Shown one piece after another: positions 1 through 11,748 of a stretch of 64,000 nt of DNA; the stretch's first letter is position 1, and each line of letters opens with the position of its first letter. Below the pieces are notes generated by a model that did no database searches, was not told where the DNA came from, and worked only from the letters and a program-made list of their open reading frames with translations. The stretch comes from Physella acuta (taxonomy: Eukaryota > Mollusca > Gastropoda > Physidae). A program made the position numbers and the translations under genes. Location: contig NW_026732290.1 of assembly GCF_028476545.1 (NCBI RefSeq), forward strand, positions 154,501-218,500, given 5' to 3'.

Positions 1-164
1 TCGTATATTATATTTTCATCTATCTTATCATCATGTACATTATCTTCATCTACCATATCGTAATCAACATATCATCTTATGTTTGCATTATCTTCCACAT
101 CCGCTCCACTCCTCAGCTTATTCTACTTCACCTACACCTGAGTGATTTATCCACCTTAACTAAC

Positions 165-240
165 ATCCAACCTACCCCCCCCCCCCCTATTCCACCCCCT
201 ACCCTCCCCCACCCCCTCACCCCCCCCCCCCCCCCCGGTC
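165..240. repeat. C-rich low-complexity tract
   Basis: Nearly pure C with scattered A/T. It is the first of many poly-C/G runs in the window and is prone to length errors. The surrounding 1-1100 holds no gene I can support. Confidence 0.85.
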
Positions 241-364
241 ATTACAGCCGGCCATAAAACCCAGGCAATGAAAATATCACCCCGATGTGTAATCGACACT
301 CGCCGTAAACACCTACCAACAATTCGTTTATCCATACACTAACGACCTTGAGCGTGACCTTGAG

Positions 365-1100
365 ACGGTATAAACATTGAATTAGTGCCCGAATCCCCGT
401 CTACCGTCTTCACAGAATCATCAGTGATCATATTTTTTTTTTCCATTCGACTGGATACGCGAGGTTTAAAGGTGTGGAACGAACGCCTTTAGTAGTGCAC
501 TTTCACAGCTGTTTTGTGTTTCTGAAGGAAATAACATTGTGGTTAGGGGAAGATAATCCCGGAAATTATTGTCTAGCGCGGAGAGTTTTCGTTCTTTATA
601 GAAGTCTGGATTCATTTTAAGTTGCTTTATTTCTTGACAAGATATTGAAAACAAAGATATTACTAAGTCAAAGCCAGCTTTGAAAAATAAAACTGAAAAA
701 TAAAAACTGTAATAAATGAATTTTTTTAGACATATTTACATTACGTGGACAGATACTCAAAGAAAAGGTAATTTATTTACGTCATTTGCTAATCAATTTT
801 CAGAATTCATTATGTTAATTAAGCTCAGGTGTTAATGAGATTTATTTTTTATGTAATGTCCAGGTATAATTACCGACAGGTAAAAAAGAGGAAAATGTGT
901 TTGAAAACATGGATGGGTTGTTTTATTTTTTTTACCAGTTTGATTGATGTGTGTGTTGTGACGTGAGGTATGGATGAAGCGAAACGTTGCAGACGACGTG
1001 TGTCTGTTGGAATGGTACTAGTCACATCTGGACCTCGATGTGACTCAATAAACTTGTCGGTGCAGCATTAAAGCCTATAATCCTATATAAAGATCAATAT
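365..1100. other. Unassigned AT-rich sequence
   Basis: I see no credible exon, transposon end or tandem array here. The 62-codon frame on the - strand at 466-654 shows no recognisable motif and looks like chance. Confidence 0.6.
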
Positions 1101-1445
1101 TCTTCTTCTCTTTTGTCTTCGTTCTTAATTGAAATGTTAAACGGGATTCCTTCCAACAGAATTAAGTATTACGTGTCAACGTGTTACGCGCTATATAGGC
1201 CGTTAACTCTGATTTCAGCCTGATTTTCTTTTTGGATTTGCTTCCATAGCTTTTGTCAATCAAATAAAAAAATATAAAATTTAAAAAAAAAACTGCTACC
1301 AGACAGGCAGTTGTTTGATTTTGAAGTTTTCTCTCCTAGATGTGTTACTGTCCCCAGCTTATGTGTTTCATCTACCTTGGGTTATTCTAACTCGGGACTT
1401 TTCAGTTTCGCAACCATCAGATTTGCCAACCCGACTAAGCCGGCC
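1101..1445 (-). mobile_element. SINE family C, near full-length copy
   Basis: Read on the - strand, it starts with a decayed tRNA-like head (around 1390-1445). A body follows with blocks shared by the copies near 3.5, 11.0, 54.1 and 62.0 kb, such as GGGGACAG and GAGAGA near the head and AAATCCAAAAAGAAAA in the middle. It ends in a GAA/AAG-rich tail near 1101-1130. An A-rich stretch interrupts the middle of this copy. tRNA-derived SINEs are non-autonomous and borrow LINE machinery; the partner LINE is not known from this window. Confidence 0.75.
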
Positions 1446-1502
1446 TCTTAAAACAAATCAATAATAGATAATGATGACTTAGTGTAGATAATTAGGAGGA
1501 TA

Positions 1503-1625
1503 AGTCACTGCCCAGATAGTGCTGACCACACCATCCTTTCATTTGGCGAATTTGTAGAAATAGGTGATATCTACATCTCGTGACCTATGAACCGCTCGGT
1601 TAGAAAGGATACTGTACTGTAGGCT
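1503..1625 (+). mobile_element. SINE family B fragment (body and tail)
   Basis: Contains the family-B body: a degraded CTGGGCATAGTGCTGACCACA block, then a block resembling GAAACAGGTGAACTCTACTTC and the remains of a GTTCGAAAGG tail. The tRNA-like head is missing. A second scrap of the same tail, AACTCTACTTCATCTG, lies near 1785-1805. Confidence 0.55.
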
Positions 1626-2254
1626 CTCTAACTAACTTAGATCTAACTACTTCGTTTAGGTTTCCTTCTTAGTTATACAGTGGGGGAGTAGGGGAGGGGA
1701 AGTACACGTGTAAATTTTTTTTTTAAATTTGAATTCTGTATTAGCCAGTCTTCCGTGCCTTACTCCTGATGATATAAAACAGATAAACTCTACTTCATCT
1801 GTCGAAGACCATCATATTTATATTTAACAGTGGATTTTTTTTTCTTTAATTTTACACATAATTTTTTAAACACATGTTTTGGGGTGTTTTTATCTACCCA
1901 TACGTCTCCGCCACATACTACATACGATCCCAAACTAAAAGTCACTGTCTTGCAACTAATATTCCCTTATTTTTATGTCATACAGCCCATCATACATACG
2001 GAACATACATATATTTGCTTGTTTTCAAATCACCATCCTGTTTGTGAAAATTGATCTGTACTTTTAAACGAAATACGAAACATTCCTTCCCACCCCTTTT
2101 AAAAAAAACAAACACACGTTTAAATATCTAACAGCGAAAGATGAATCAGTTTTTTCACTGTATGCCGTTTATTCAATCTGTTTTTTTATTGTGATTGTAT
2201 CATGCGAGCGATGATTTAGCACTTCATTTAAGAGGCATTATCTAGATAATAACA

Positions 2255-2364
2255 ATGTACTTGCTCAACGACTCCAACGCAATAGACGATCCTTTCATCT
2301 ACGACGGAGAAAAAGATACCGCAGTTCATTTGTTAGTACCGGTCATTAGAAATATGTTGGAAAG
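2255..2364 (+). CDS. DMSR/myosuppressin-like GPCR, proposed first coding exon
   Basis: Short open segment of 36 codons plus two bases. It starts at an ATG with A at -3 and begins MYLLNDSNAIDDPF, with an NDS N-glycosylation sequon at residue 5. An in-frame TAG lies 12 bases upstream, so this ATG is the first possible start in its frame. The exon runs into the donor-like GAAAG|GTAAAT. Its phase (two bases left over) matches the acceptor at 11748/11749, which supplies one base to make an Arg codon and then continues YLDNNLRC. The joined N-terminus of about 70 residues before the first membrane segment suits an extracellular peptide-receptor tail. This is inferred from phase and splice sites, not from transcripts; an alternative first exon is possible. 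Confidence 0.66.
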
Positions 2365-2629
2365 GTAAATTGAAATGTGAGGTAAGATGTTGCTGAGTGA
2401 GATGTTTTTATCCTGGTTAGTACGATAACATTACGATAACATTGGGGATATAAATTGTTTAGCGGTGAACATAGAGACGGAGGGAGGGAGGAGGGGGGGG
2501 GCATTCAAGTTATCATCTCCCCAATCTTCTTGCCACCCGCCCCAACAAAGTTTACCTACATAAAATTCTCAAGTGCTAGAAAGTATTGAGATAAATCTTC
2601 TTCTTCAATTCTTATTATTCGCGTAAAAC

Positions 2630-2630
<1 letters not shown>

Positions 2631-2697
<67 letters not shown>
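2631..2697. repeat. (TA)n microsatellite
   Basis: Pure TA alternation, about 33 units. Confidence 0.97.
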
Positions 2698-2711
<14 letters not shown>

Positions 2712-2836
2712 CACCAATCAATTACCTAATGTCCACTACCCTGTGTAATCTAGTAATCTAAAGAAAGATTTACGTGTTACGGTTAGGGTTTGGGCTCAAT
2801 ATAGGGTTAACTGACTTAGAGGACAATGTCCTACTT

Positions 2837-2838
<2 letters not shown>

Positions 2839-2902
<64 letters not shown>
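2839..2902. repeat. (TA)n microsatellite
   Basis: Pure TA alternation only about 140 bases from the previous array. Between them is a short stretch with TTAGGGTTT-like telomeric words. Confidence 0.97.
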
Positions 2903-2906
<4 letters not shown>

Positions 2907-3149
2907 TTACGAAAAGATGGCCCTTATGCTCTCTTGAATCATATTTCCTCCTTGACGATATGAATTCCCTCCCCGTCTCCACCCCCTCCCTTAATCACCA
3001 CCATATCCCCTTTCAGCGCCCCCTAGATTTGACTTCCATAACCTTTGACACCGGCGACCAAGTATGTGCATTAGTTAACTTTGTTGATGCTGTATTCACG
3101 CAGTAGCATACAATTACCTGGTGTAGGAATCTCATCGACATAGTCTGAG

Positions 3150-3420
3150 ACTATGACAAGTACGACGTTCGTATTAGGCACAGATAATGTTGGCTTAATG
3201 CAGTAGTTCAAGCGTATAAAAGAGTTGCAATGTTCGAATAGGGCAAGCACGGCGTTCGTATAAGGCACGTATGATGTTCACTTAGAGTAGTTAGTATTAG
3301 CTATATACTGGTTTTGTAATTGTAATGTTCGAATACGGCAAGTACGATTATGATGTTCACTTAAGATATTTAGTATGTACGTATACGTGGGTTGTAATGC
3401 TCGCACAGGGCAGTGAAATG
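3150..3420 (+). repeat. Degenerate tandem repeat, roughly 100-bp unit
   Basis: Words such as ATGTTCGAATACGGCAAG, GTACGA and GATGTTCACTTA recur about three times with drift. No coding function is apparent. Confidence 0.5.
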
Positions 3421-3535
3421 CTCACATTGGACTTGTTTAATAAAAGGAAATGTTTTCTTTGTGTTTCTTCTTCTTCGCTCCTAATACTATTATTAAATGG
3501 CATTTCCATTGTTTCTTCAAAAATAATGTTCATTA

Positions 3536-3655
3536 CCGGTTGTTTGATTTTTGGTTTCTCTCTCCTAGATGAGTTGCTGTCCCCAGCTAACGAGCCTCAT
3601 CGTCCGTGGCTCCGAACTTGTGACTTTGTCCAACGACCAATGTTCTATTAATTAA
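3536..3655 (-). mobile_element. SINE family C fragment (head side)
   Basis: Carries the conserved block GTCCCCAGCTAACGAGCC on the + strand plus a decayed tRNA-like head. The tail half is missing. Confidence 0.7.
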
Positions 3656-3951
3656 TTATCGCGTGTTAATCGTGAATTTATTTATTACGGTTATTAGTAT
3701 GAGGTCGTCAGTGTTTATTTTACTTGAAAATAGCGTGTGTAGTGATGAATCACACCAAAAGTGTTGATATGTCAAGGTAAATAGACTAGATTGTAGCTGT
3801 ATGTGTCAAAGGGAATATGGAGGAAGAGGCGGATGCTAATGTAAAAAATAAAATGTAAAATTGAGGCGTACAGCCTATGACTAAACAAAATCTATGTCAC
3901 TCTCAGTCTAAAAGCAAAGTTTTTAAATATATACATATATGTCAATATGGG

Positions 3952-4060
3952 ACGGAGAGGTCAAATGGTAGAGCATACAAATGATATCCCAAAAGTCTCG
4001 AGTTCCAAGGGACCGTCAGGTTCGAAAGAGAATTTTACTTTTAAATACGCCAATACTGCA
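3952..4060 (+). mobile_element. SINE family B, internally deleted copy
   Basis: A tRNA-like head (GGTAGAGC, then AAAGTCTCGAGTTC) joins almost directly to the family tail (GACCGTCAGGTTCGAAAG). Most of the body is lost. Confidence 0.65.
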
Positions 4061-4869
4061 AGATCAACTGCATATAGGTCGAAAAAAAAATTAATGATAA
4101 TTAATGTCAATATATAATTACTATACACATTCTTTTTTTTTTTTTTTTTTGCTTTTCTTTTAACACATTATTTATATTTTATTTATATTACAAATACGAT
4201 TTGAAGTTTTTTTATGTGTTGGGTATTTAATTATAATATACAAAATGTATTATAAAAACAACGTGTTATTATAAACATATTTACAACACAATTTTCGCAT
4301 GTTATTCTATAATACATTACATTTACCCCACATATTTCGTAAAAACGATAAACACGTTTTTATATATTTAGACGACGAATAAGAAAAGACGACCTTTAGT
4401 GTAAAGGGGTGGGGATGGCGGTAAGTGGTTAATTGGTTAAGTGTTGATGGCTAAACATGAAAGTAAACAAAGTGCGTCAAGGATATTTTCGCCAGTTTCC
4501 CGATACAGAATTCTTTTTAAAAATCCCCGTGTGTTAGCCTATATATTTCGGGTACTTATAAGCGATTAGAGACGCGTTCAACGATAAATAAGCTATTAAA
4601 AATCTGCACTCTTGCGGATAATTTTACACGCATTAGATGAAAGTCTGCTGATAGACTTAGAGGTGATTATCACGTGATTTATGGCTGACCCTGGGGGTGG
4701 GTTACATGGGGGTGCTAGGGGTGGGTTCACAAGAAGGTTTGGTAAGTGGTGTAATTTTTTAGCTAATTATCTTAACAAGATTAGCGTTATCACAGTTGAG
4801 GTAGAGAGGAGCTTAAATAACACTCAACAGGGGATTACTTAAAGATAATTAATTAATGAGCTTAACACG

Positions 4870-5275
4870 ACGCCTGGGTGCTTGACTTCATTAAAGAAAT
4901 GGATCTGTATACACGCCTGCTTCACTTGATAAGTGCATGACTTGACCAGTGCTTGACTTAAAGCTGTTGTATTGGACTTGGAAAGTATTTGATTAAACAG
5001 GAATCTGACTTGACCTAACTTAAACAGTGCTTGACTGAACTTGACTTGACTTAATACGTGCTTGACCTAACTCTACCTGAATTAATAACTGCTTGTCTAA
5101 ACTTGACTTGACTTAACAAGTGCTTGACTCTACTTGACTTAACTGTACTTGACTTAACGAGTGCTTGACTTAACTTTGCTTGACTTAACTGTACTTGACT
5201 TAACGAGTGCTTGACTTAACTTTGATTGACTTAACTGTACTTGACTTAACAAGTGCTTGACTTAACTCTACCCAC
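4870..5275 (+). repeat. Minisatellite built on CTTGACTTAAC
   Basis: The 11-base word recurs in longer composite units. The most regular part (about 5100-5260) has a higher-order unit of about 46 bases that includes GAGTGCTTGACTTAACTTTG. The left side is more degenerate. The same core occurs in the array at 57.1-57.6 kb. Confidence 0.85.
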
Positions 5276-5819
5276 AATCCTCTCCTTACTATCAACTTTC
5301 AAACATCGTCCACATAACTCCAATATTTCAACCCCCTCCCCCACAACGCCACCCCTCCCCCCAGCTCTGAAGCGTGAGCAGGTCTTTATGTGCAATCACC
5401 ATAATATGTTTACACGAGTCTGAAGGCGTAAATACGTCTTTGATATCAACCAGGTCGCGCTGATCAAGAGGGCTGAAGAAAAAAAAAACTCGGTGAGTCG
5501 CCTAGTTTGTGAAGCATTTGTTGACGGCATTTCTAGTTAATAGCTTCCAGCGAAATCCAAATGATCGGTTTTATTTTATGTTTATTTTAAGAGGTTTTTT
5601 TATTACTTAATTATTGTTTGTTTTAGGAAGTGATAATGTTGTTTAAAATGCACTTTAAGAATTTTTTTTTAGTTTGGAATGTGAGTGCAGCCTTAAAAAC
5701 AAATGTAAACATCTCTTTTATATTTGTTTTTAATACGTTAGGAAAAAAATGTGCGATTTTAGACATTTTTAGTCGATTCATTCCCTAGACTTCTGATTTA
5801 ACCATGCATTATTATATCC

Positions 5820-6290
5820 GAAACACACACAAACACACAAACAACAACAATTCCTTATTCCGCACGTTTTCTCTCAATTTAAGATTCCTTCCTTAACCTC
5901 CCCATAGACACAAAAATATCAGCTAACACCACAAACACAAATCTTCTTCACTCTCACACCCAACACCCCCAACATACACACTCACACCACAACACAAACC
6001 TCCCCTTCTCACACACCTAACAACCCCCCCCCCCCACACACACACACCCACACCACAATCACAAATCTTCACTCACACATCTTTACACAGCCCACACACA
6101 CACAACAACACCCCCCTCACACACTAAGACTCCCATCTCATTTTCCTCAACTTTAACATCCACACACACAAACCTACACTCCAGCTCCCTCCACACAAAA
6201 TTCACTCACTTCGCCACGCCCACACATCCACCTATCCACACATCCACATCCCCAAACCCAACACCTCCCTCCCCCCCCCCCCCCCGCCAT
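5820..6290. repeat. CA/C-rich low-complexity region
   Basis: Dense ACACAC and CCCC tracts with almost no G on this strand. The run of predicted glycines on the - strand comes from a poly-C tract near 6270-6286. Confidence 0.9.
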
Positions 6291-6635
6291 CCAACCACCA
6301 GACGTACTCACGATTACTATTTTCACCTTCCAATAACCTCAATTGATAGGTTTGGAAAAATAAACTGACTAGTCTAGGTCTGGTAATGATGATAGTCCCG
6401 ACGTAACACAAGACGAAAATTGATGCGAAATTTTTTTCGACAAACAAAAACTATTGTAAGTAAAGAAATCTTGGAAAACAGAAATAGATTGAAAAAGAAA
6501 TGTACTTTTTGAGTACAATGTTTTTCACGAAAGAACTACACTTTTTTTTTCATTTAGTGCAAATTTAAATTTTACGGTTATGAAATCTTAGTTTGTACAT
6601 CGTTGAAAGTCAAAGTTAGTAAGAAATTTGGTTCG

Positions 6636-6739
6636 AAAAGTTAACTATTAGTAGTTTGTTTGTTTTTTTCTTTAGAATGTTTTGCGTAAAAGTTAACTAT
6701 TAGTAGTTTGTTTGTTTTTTTCTTTAGAATGTTTTGCGT
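6636..6739. repeat. Perfect 52-bp tandem duplication
   Basis: Two identical copies, starting at 6636 and 6688. Each begins AAAAGTTAACTATTAG and ends TTTTGCGT. Perfect identity implies a very recent event or an assembly artefact. Confidence 0.93.
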
Positions 6740-7789
6740 AATTACTAGCTCAAAACAAAAATTGTTGTGTATTGAATTCTTTGTGGAAAAAAAACAAGTC
6801 TTTGTTTTTCTCAAATACCTTAACGACAGCAAAATTGATGGATTTTTAAATTTTGAATTTTGTAACAGTAAACAGACTTTTGTTGACTGCCAACAATTCA
6901 CTCGGTGAAAAATGATATTTTAGAACTGTTGGTTAAATGCGTCGACACCCACTCGGTTCAAATGCGTGCAACTCGGAGGGGAGGAGATGGGGGGAAGGGG
7001 GGATTTAGAGCAAATCGTTTGGTTTTTTCATGTGTGAAAGTTTAACTTCGAGCATACAAGATTTCTTTTTCTCGATCTTTTTTTTTTGATAAGCAATGTG
7101 AGGATGTGAGTGTTGTATTTTCTCTTTTAAAAAAAAAAAAAATGTTTATGAAAAAGAAAACCACAAAAAAATGTGTATTTTAGTATTCTACTAAAATACG
7201 AGTATCTAGACGCATTTTTTTTTTACTTTAATATACGTACAACTCCGTTTTTTTTTAGTTACCGAAAATGATAAAAAACAACAAATATACATCCAATCTT
7301 TAGAAAAGTCAAACAAAATAACACGCTTTTATATAACTGTATATGTTTTATAACACTACACATGATGTTTTTTATATATATATTTAGAGAATATATCGAG
7401 AGTATTCCCTACTGACGCCATTAGAGACAATTAATTTCACATAATTAATGTAAATTTTTCACGGTGTTGAAAATGTGTAAATGTTGTTGACATTATTTCT
7501 TCTGATGATTTGATTCTGTAACCACATTTCAATCGTTATGTAACCAGTTGTTTTTTTTTTTCAAACTTTCTCGGGATGGGGTGGGCGCATTTAAATTTTC
7601 GATGATAGGGGTGGTGAAAACTGGTTAAAGTAAATAAGGGGAGGGGCGGAGTACGAATTTCGGGGTGGGGCGCAGGCACTGCACCCCCAATAGATGCATG
7701 AAAGCAACTCTATATGTACCTCAAGATCTAATAAAATAGTACATTGTTCTTAACAGTAAATATTACTTTCTTGGCTCTACTCTAACCCA

Positions 7790-8530
7790 TGCTCAAACGA
7801 TTAAAAGCAGGAAAAAAAAACTTAAATTAATCTTACCACTAGACATAACCTAACCATAACGATCAATTATAAACTTATAACACACCTACCCCTTTTTTAA
7901 AAAATATTACATCGTTTTGTTAAATCTAGCCCGTGACCTATTAGAAAAGGTAAGATAAAGTTAATGTAGCAGTAAATCTAACAATCTTAGTTATATTTAG
8001 GTCTAACCGACCCTGGATCAAACTATAACTCCCTGTCCAAAAAAAAAAACATCCCCATCTTTTTAAAGACATGATTATAACTCCCAATCCCTAACCATTA
8101 CTAAATCCCTAAACATAACTCAATACCATAACTCTCTCCCTAACCATAATTTATTCATCCCTAACTATATCTTACTCAGTGGCGTAGCGAGGTCGGGTGT
8201 CACCCGGTGCGGCAAACTTTCAAATTTTCGATTTGCACCCCCCCCCTCAAACTTTCGATTTGCACCCCCCTCAAGTTGTTCTCTATATATTTTGCTATTT
8301 TTTGCCTTGGTTTCACCCCCCTAAATGGTGTAACCCGGTGCGGTCCGCACCCCCCGCCCCCTCCTCTCGCTACGCCTCTGATATTACTCTCTAACAATAA
8401 TTCAATGCCTAACTATAACTCAATCCCAAACCATAACTTAAATCCTAACCATAATTCAATCCTAAACCACATATCAACGGCTGCAAAATCTGACATTCTA
8501 CGCTCTTTTAAACCCTACCCATAACTCAAG
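7790..8530 (+). repeat. Degenerate CCTAACCATAA-type minisatellite
   Basis: Words such as CCTAACCATAACTCAATCC recur with drift on both sides of the transposon at 8177-8380, so the transposon landed in a pre-existing array. Similar but independent arrays lie at 18.0-18.6 and 62.8-63.2 kb. Confidence 0.6.
8177..8380 (+). mobile_element. CAGAGGCGTAGCGA-family short transposon, copy 1
   Basis: Starts CAGTGGCGTAGCGAGG and ends CTCGCTACGCCTCTG, so the termini are inverted repeats. Flanks ATCTTACT and ATATTACT match at 7 of 8 bases, as expected for an hAT-type 8-bp target duplication. The interior is C-rich, with GATTTGCACCCCCC repeated and a TATATTTTGCTATTTTT segment also found near 26.0 kb. It has no coding capacity. 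Confidence 0.85.
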
Positions 8531-8539
8531 CCCTAGACA

Positions 8540-10600
8540 TAAAATAATCGTTGCTAAAAATCCATTACACTTTACACTTTGATATTTCAAACAACTGCCA
8601 TCTCACCGAGCCCACCCTCGAAGTATCGATTTTCTTAAATATGAGCTCTTAATGGAAAGCAAAAAAAAAAAAAAAATCTTTCCTGCTTAAAAACTGAAAT
8701 ACTTTTTTTTCCTAGAAAATTTATTTTCAGACATAAATATTTTTGTTTTCTTTTCACAATCTACCTCCGATCATATATTCGCATTTTATTTTTACTTCCG
8801 ATTGTATTATTATTCGAGTTGCTTTGCATTTTTCTGATTTGTGCGTATCACGTCGGAAAATATGTTTTATTGCGGTAGCAGTTTACATCAGCCGGTGTGA
8901 TTCGATGGTAAAGCTATTTTTAGACTCGTCTCGGCCTTTCATTTAATATTTTAGCAGCAAAGGGAATTCCCATTCGGCTTCTATTACAATGCGCAGACGG
9001 GGTAAAAATAAATGGAAATACCCGTTCACGAATGTTTATAGATGAACGCTATTAGATAAGGTAAACATACTCGTTAAATGAAATAGAAAGAACAAGAATG
9101 AACTAAAATAAACCATAAAGGAAATAGCAAGTTCCAGAATTTATGGTGGATATTTGTTTTGATTTATTAGAAATTATTGAATTATTTACCAGGAATGTTC
9201 GGGAAAAGTGTGAGCAAACGTTGCTTGTATTTGTCATGCGTAGTTAAGTCAACACGTGTTTGTTTTTAATATTTGTAGTTTTATTACTGGAGGGGGTGGG
9301 GGCTAGGGTGAGTTTGTGGGGTGGGGAAAGATAAATAGGTGGGTGGTGCGAACTTATATGGATATCCGATACACTAAATAGCCTATTTAAGATATTGATG
9401 TCTTTCTTACAGTGGTTTTCGTATCAACAACTCAAACTTTTGTATTTATGTATAAGCAAACTCAACTTCATTTTTTTTTTTAGAAATTTCGCTTTCATTC
9501 TTCGCATTGGAAATGTGTTATCCTACTTTTAACGTTACAAAACTTTTTTTAAAAAATTCAGAATGTTTTTCATACTATGGGAGAAACGTGTATTTATTTT
9601 AATTAAACATTTTGATTAGCTACGCTTTTTTTTTGCGTGCAGTAATTATCATTCCGAGCATGTATGTAGGTCTCCATCAACACAGCTCCTCTTAATTATT
9701 CAAGAAATTATGCATGCGCAACAATTTTTTTGTTTATTTACATATCATTTTCTTGAAATACCTCAAACGAAAGTCGGGGGAAAAATGGTGTTAGTATGCT
9801 TCGTCTTTTTATAGATTTACATCCTAAACTGTAGCCTGTAGTTTTTGTTTTATTTACCTTTCATCTTCTAGACATGTGCCACTCATAAATCTTGTCAATG
9901 TGACACGAAAGCACAGTTTTATATCATCGTTAAAACAGTTTGATTGATTTTAGTGGGTTTTTGCTTTTTAGGTTAAGAATTTTAAGAAACATAAAAGTGC
10001 TTTTTTTTTAATTTTCTAATTAAAAATGTTTATTTTATTGTTATTTTAAGCGTGAAATTTTTAACGTGCTCAGCATCTGTTGTGTTGTGTTAAAGAAATT
10101 AAGGGACCCCCCCCCCAGCCCCCACCCACACCAAACCTTCCTCTTTCAGCTGATCTTGTATGTCTTGAGGCACACCTCCCAGATATAATCGACGCTATAT
10201 ATATATCTCGCCGTCGTGAACAGGTGAACAGCCGCGGATGATTAATTTTTATCTCTTCCGTTATGAGCTCATACATTTCCTAGTTGATGTGTAAACGTTA
10301 AACAGCTGATTCATGTGTTGTTGTTTTTTATTTTTGCCGTGTCTTGTTTTAAAGAGTTATTTTTAGCATATTCAGACATTTAAATAAATAATGATAACTA
10401 GGCGAGGAATTAGTTCCGCCTGAATCCATTTTACTCCAGGTGTGAAAACGTTTAAACTATTTGCTGCATGTGTTACTTATGGCCACAGTGTTTCGTTGTC
10501 CCTTGAATTTCTCCCGTCCACTAAACTAAATAGAAATAATACATTCACCCCTGGGACTATTTAAATATTTCCCTAAATCTCTTTAACTAGCCCTGTATCT
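8540..10600. other. Unassigned AT-rich intronic sequence
   Basis: No element ends, arrays or exon-like segments that I can support, apart from short poly-A/T runs and a poly-C run at about 10107-10118. Confidence 0.55.
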
Positions 10601-10610
10601 TTGCTCGGTA

Positions 10611-10687
10611 CAGAGGCGTCGCGTGGAAAGGGCGGGGTGTGGGGGTGCAGACCGCACCGTGTGACACCCGACCTAGCGACGCCACTG
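10611..10687 (+). mobile_element. CAGAGGCGTAGCGA-family short transposon, copy 2 (deleted)
   Basis: Only about 77 bases between CAGAGGCGTCGCG and CTAGCGACGCCACTG. Flanks GCTCGGTA and ACTCAGTA match at 6 of 8. Most of the interior is missing. Confidence 0.7.
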
Positions 10688-10976
10688 ACTCAGTATTTAA
10701 TTCTTAACTAAAACCAATAATATTTAAAGTATAATGAACTCTAAATCTATACTCTCAACACTCCGTCCTTATGATTAACCTTAACTCAGGTCTATAACTT
10801 CGATATGTATAACGTATCGTGTTAAAATGTCTCCGTGGCAAATGATTTCATGACAATATATATCAGACAAAATATATCACGGACACATTTTGTTACGAAC
10901 AAAATGTTCTAATGAGACAAAGTATTTCCGGCCAAAAAAACTCAGAAGTAAATATATAACGACAAATGATCTCACA

Positions 10977-11615
10977 GACTCGGGCAGATGAGGCTCGATA
11001 GCTTGGGAACAGCCACTCTTCTAGGAGAGACAACTCCAAAATTGTAGTTTGTCCTTGGTTGGACAAAAAGAAAAGCAGGATGAAATCGGAGTCAATAGTC
11101 TCAATGGCGCATAACCAGTTGACACATCTATCTATATATATAATTCTCTTCTTGGAGACGTTAGAAACCAAGCTGTAAGCGCGCCTTGCAGTCCCCTCTC
11201 TTCCTCTCTAGGAAGTCTGGTGAGCTGTGGTTCACGCTAAATGTTTACAGTCGAAGAGCCGGGTTTAGTGACGGCTATTAGGGGCAGATAATATAGTTTG
11301 AAACTATTTTAAACTTACTTAGGGGAGGTAACTAAGAGGAGGCTGCTTTCATGGGGGGGGGTTAGGGGTTGGGGGAAAGGAGGGTGGGGGTAGTATCGTC
11401 CTTAACGACTTACTGATAGTGTTTTAAAGCGAATATTTTCAGTGACAGCAGTGGTACTGTCGAATTCACAAATTATGATTTACTGAAAAGTAGAAAATAA
11501 AACAACTAAATAGCGGCATATGATACGCCGCGGGTCGGCTCGTATCCTTATTTGTGTTGGAGGGGGATCCCTTCCAACACTAAAATTAAGAACGAAGAGT
11601 AAAAAGAAGAAGATC
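10977..11615 (+). mobile_element. SINE family C interrupted by a Helitron-like element
   Basis: The head and body (10977-11126) read in the + direction to the block CATAACCAGTTGACAC. The tail (11543-11615) resumes with TATCCTTA, GGGGATCCCTTCCAACAC, AATTAAGAACGAAGAG and AAGAAGAAG. In the intact copy near 62.0 kb these blocks are contiguous, which shows that 11127-11542 is an insertion. Confidence 0.8.
11127..11542 (+). mobile_element. Helitron-like non-autonomous element (416 bp)
   Basis: Sits exactly between A and T of a SINE. It begins TCTATCTATATATATAATTC and ends with a GCGGC...GCCGC hairpin (11513-11531), 11 bases before the terminus. There is no target duplication. A 5'-TC start, a subterminal 3' hairpin and A/T insertion are hallmarks of Helitrons. 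The last four bases are CTCG, not the canonical CTRR, so the 3' end is either mutated or variant. A second copy of the 5' end lies on the - strand at 21247. No Rep/helicase coding is present. Confidence 0.68.
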
Positions 11616-11748
11616 TCACAGACAAAAGCTCTAATATGGTAAAATACTACGACAGGATATAACAGGACAAAACACGTTACAAATAAAACATGACGGACAA
11701 AGGGAAATAACTAACGATCTAACTTTTACTTTCGCTTTCCCCTTGCAG

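Larger units (their letters stand above)
2365..11748 (+). other. Proposed 9.4-kb intron of the GPCR gene
   Basis: Bounded by a GTAAAT donor and a pyrimidine-rich acceptor ending TTTCCCCTTGCAG. It is filled with (TA)n arrays, SINE copies, minisatellites, two CAGAGGCGTAGCGA-type transposons and a Helitron-like insertion, all listed separately. I find no further exon-like open segment inside it. Confidence 0.6.

Noticed and set aside
2770-3106. Frames with long YIYIYI runs, here and near 32.4, 35.1, 40.1 and 53.3 kb
   Set aside because: Translations of (TA)n microsatellites.
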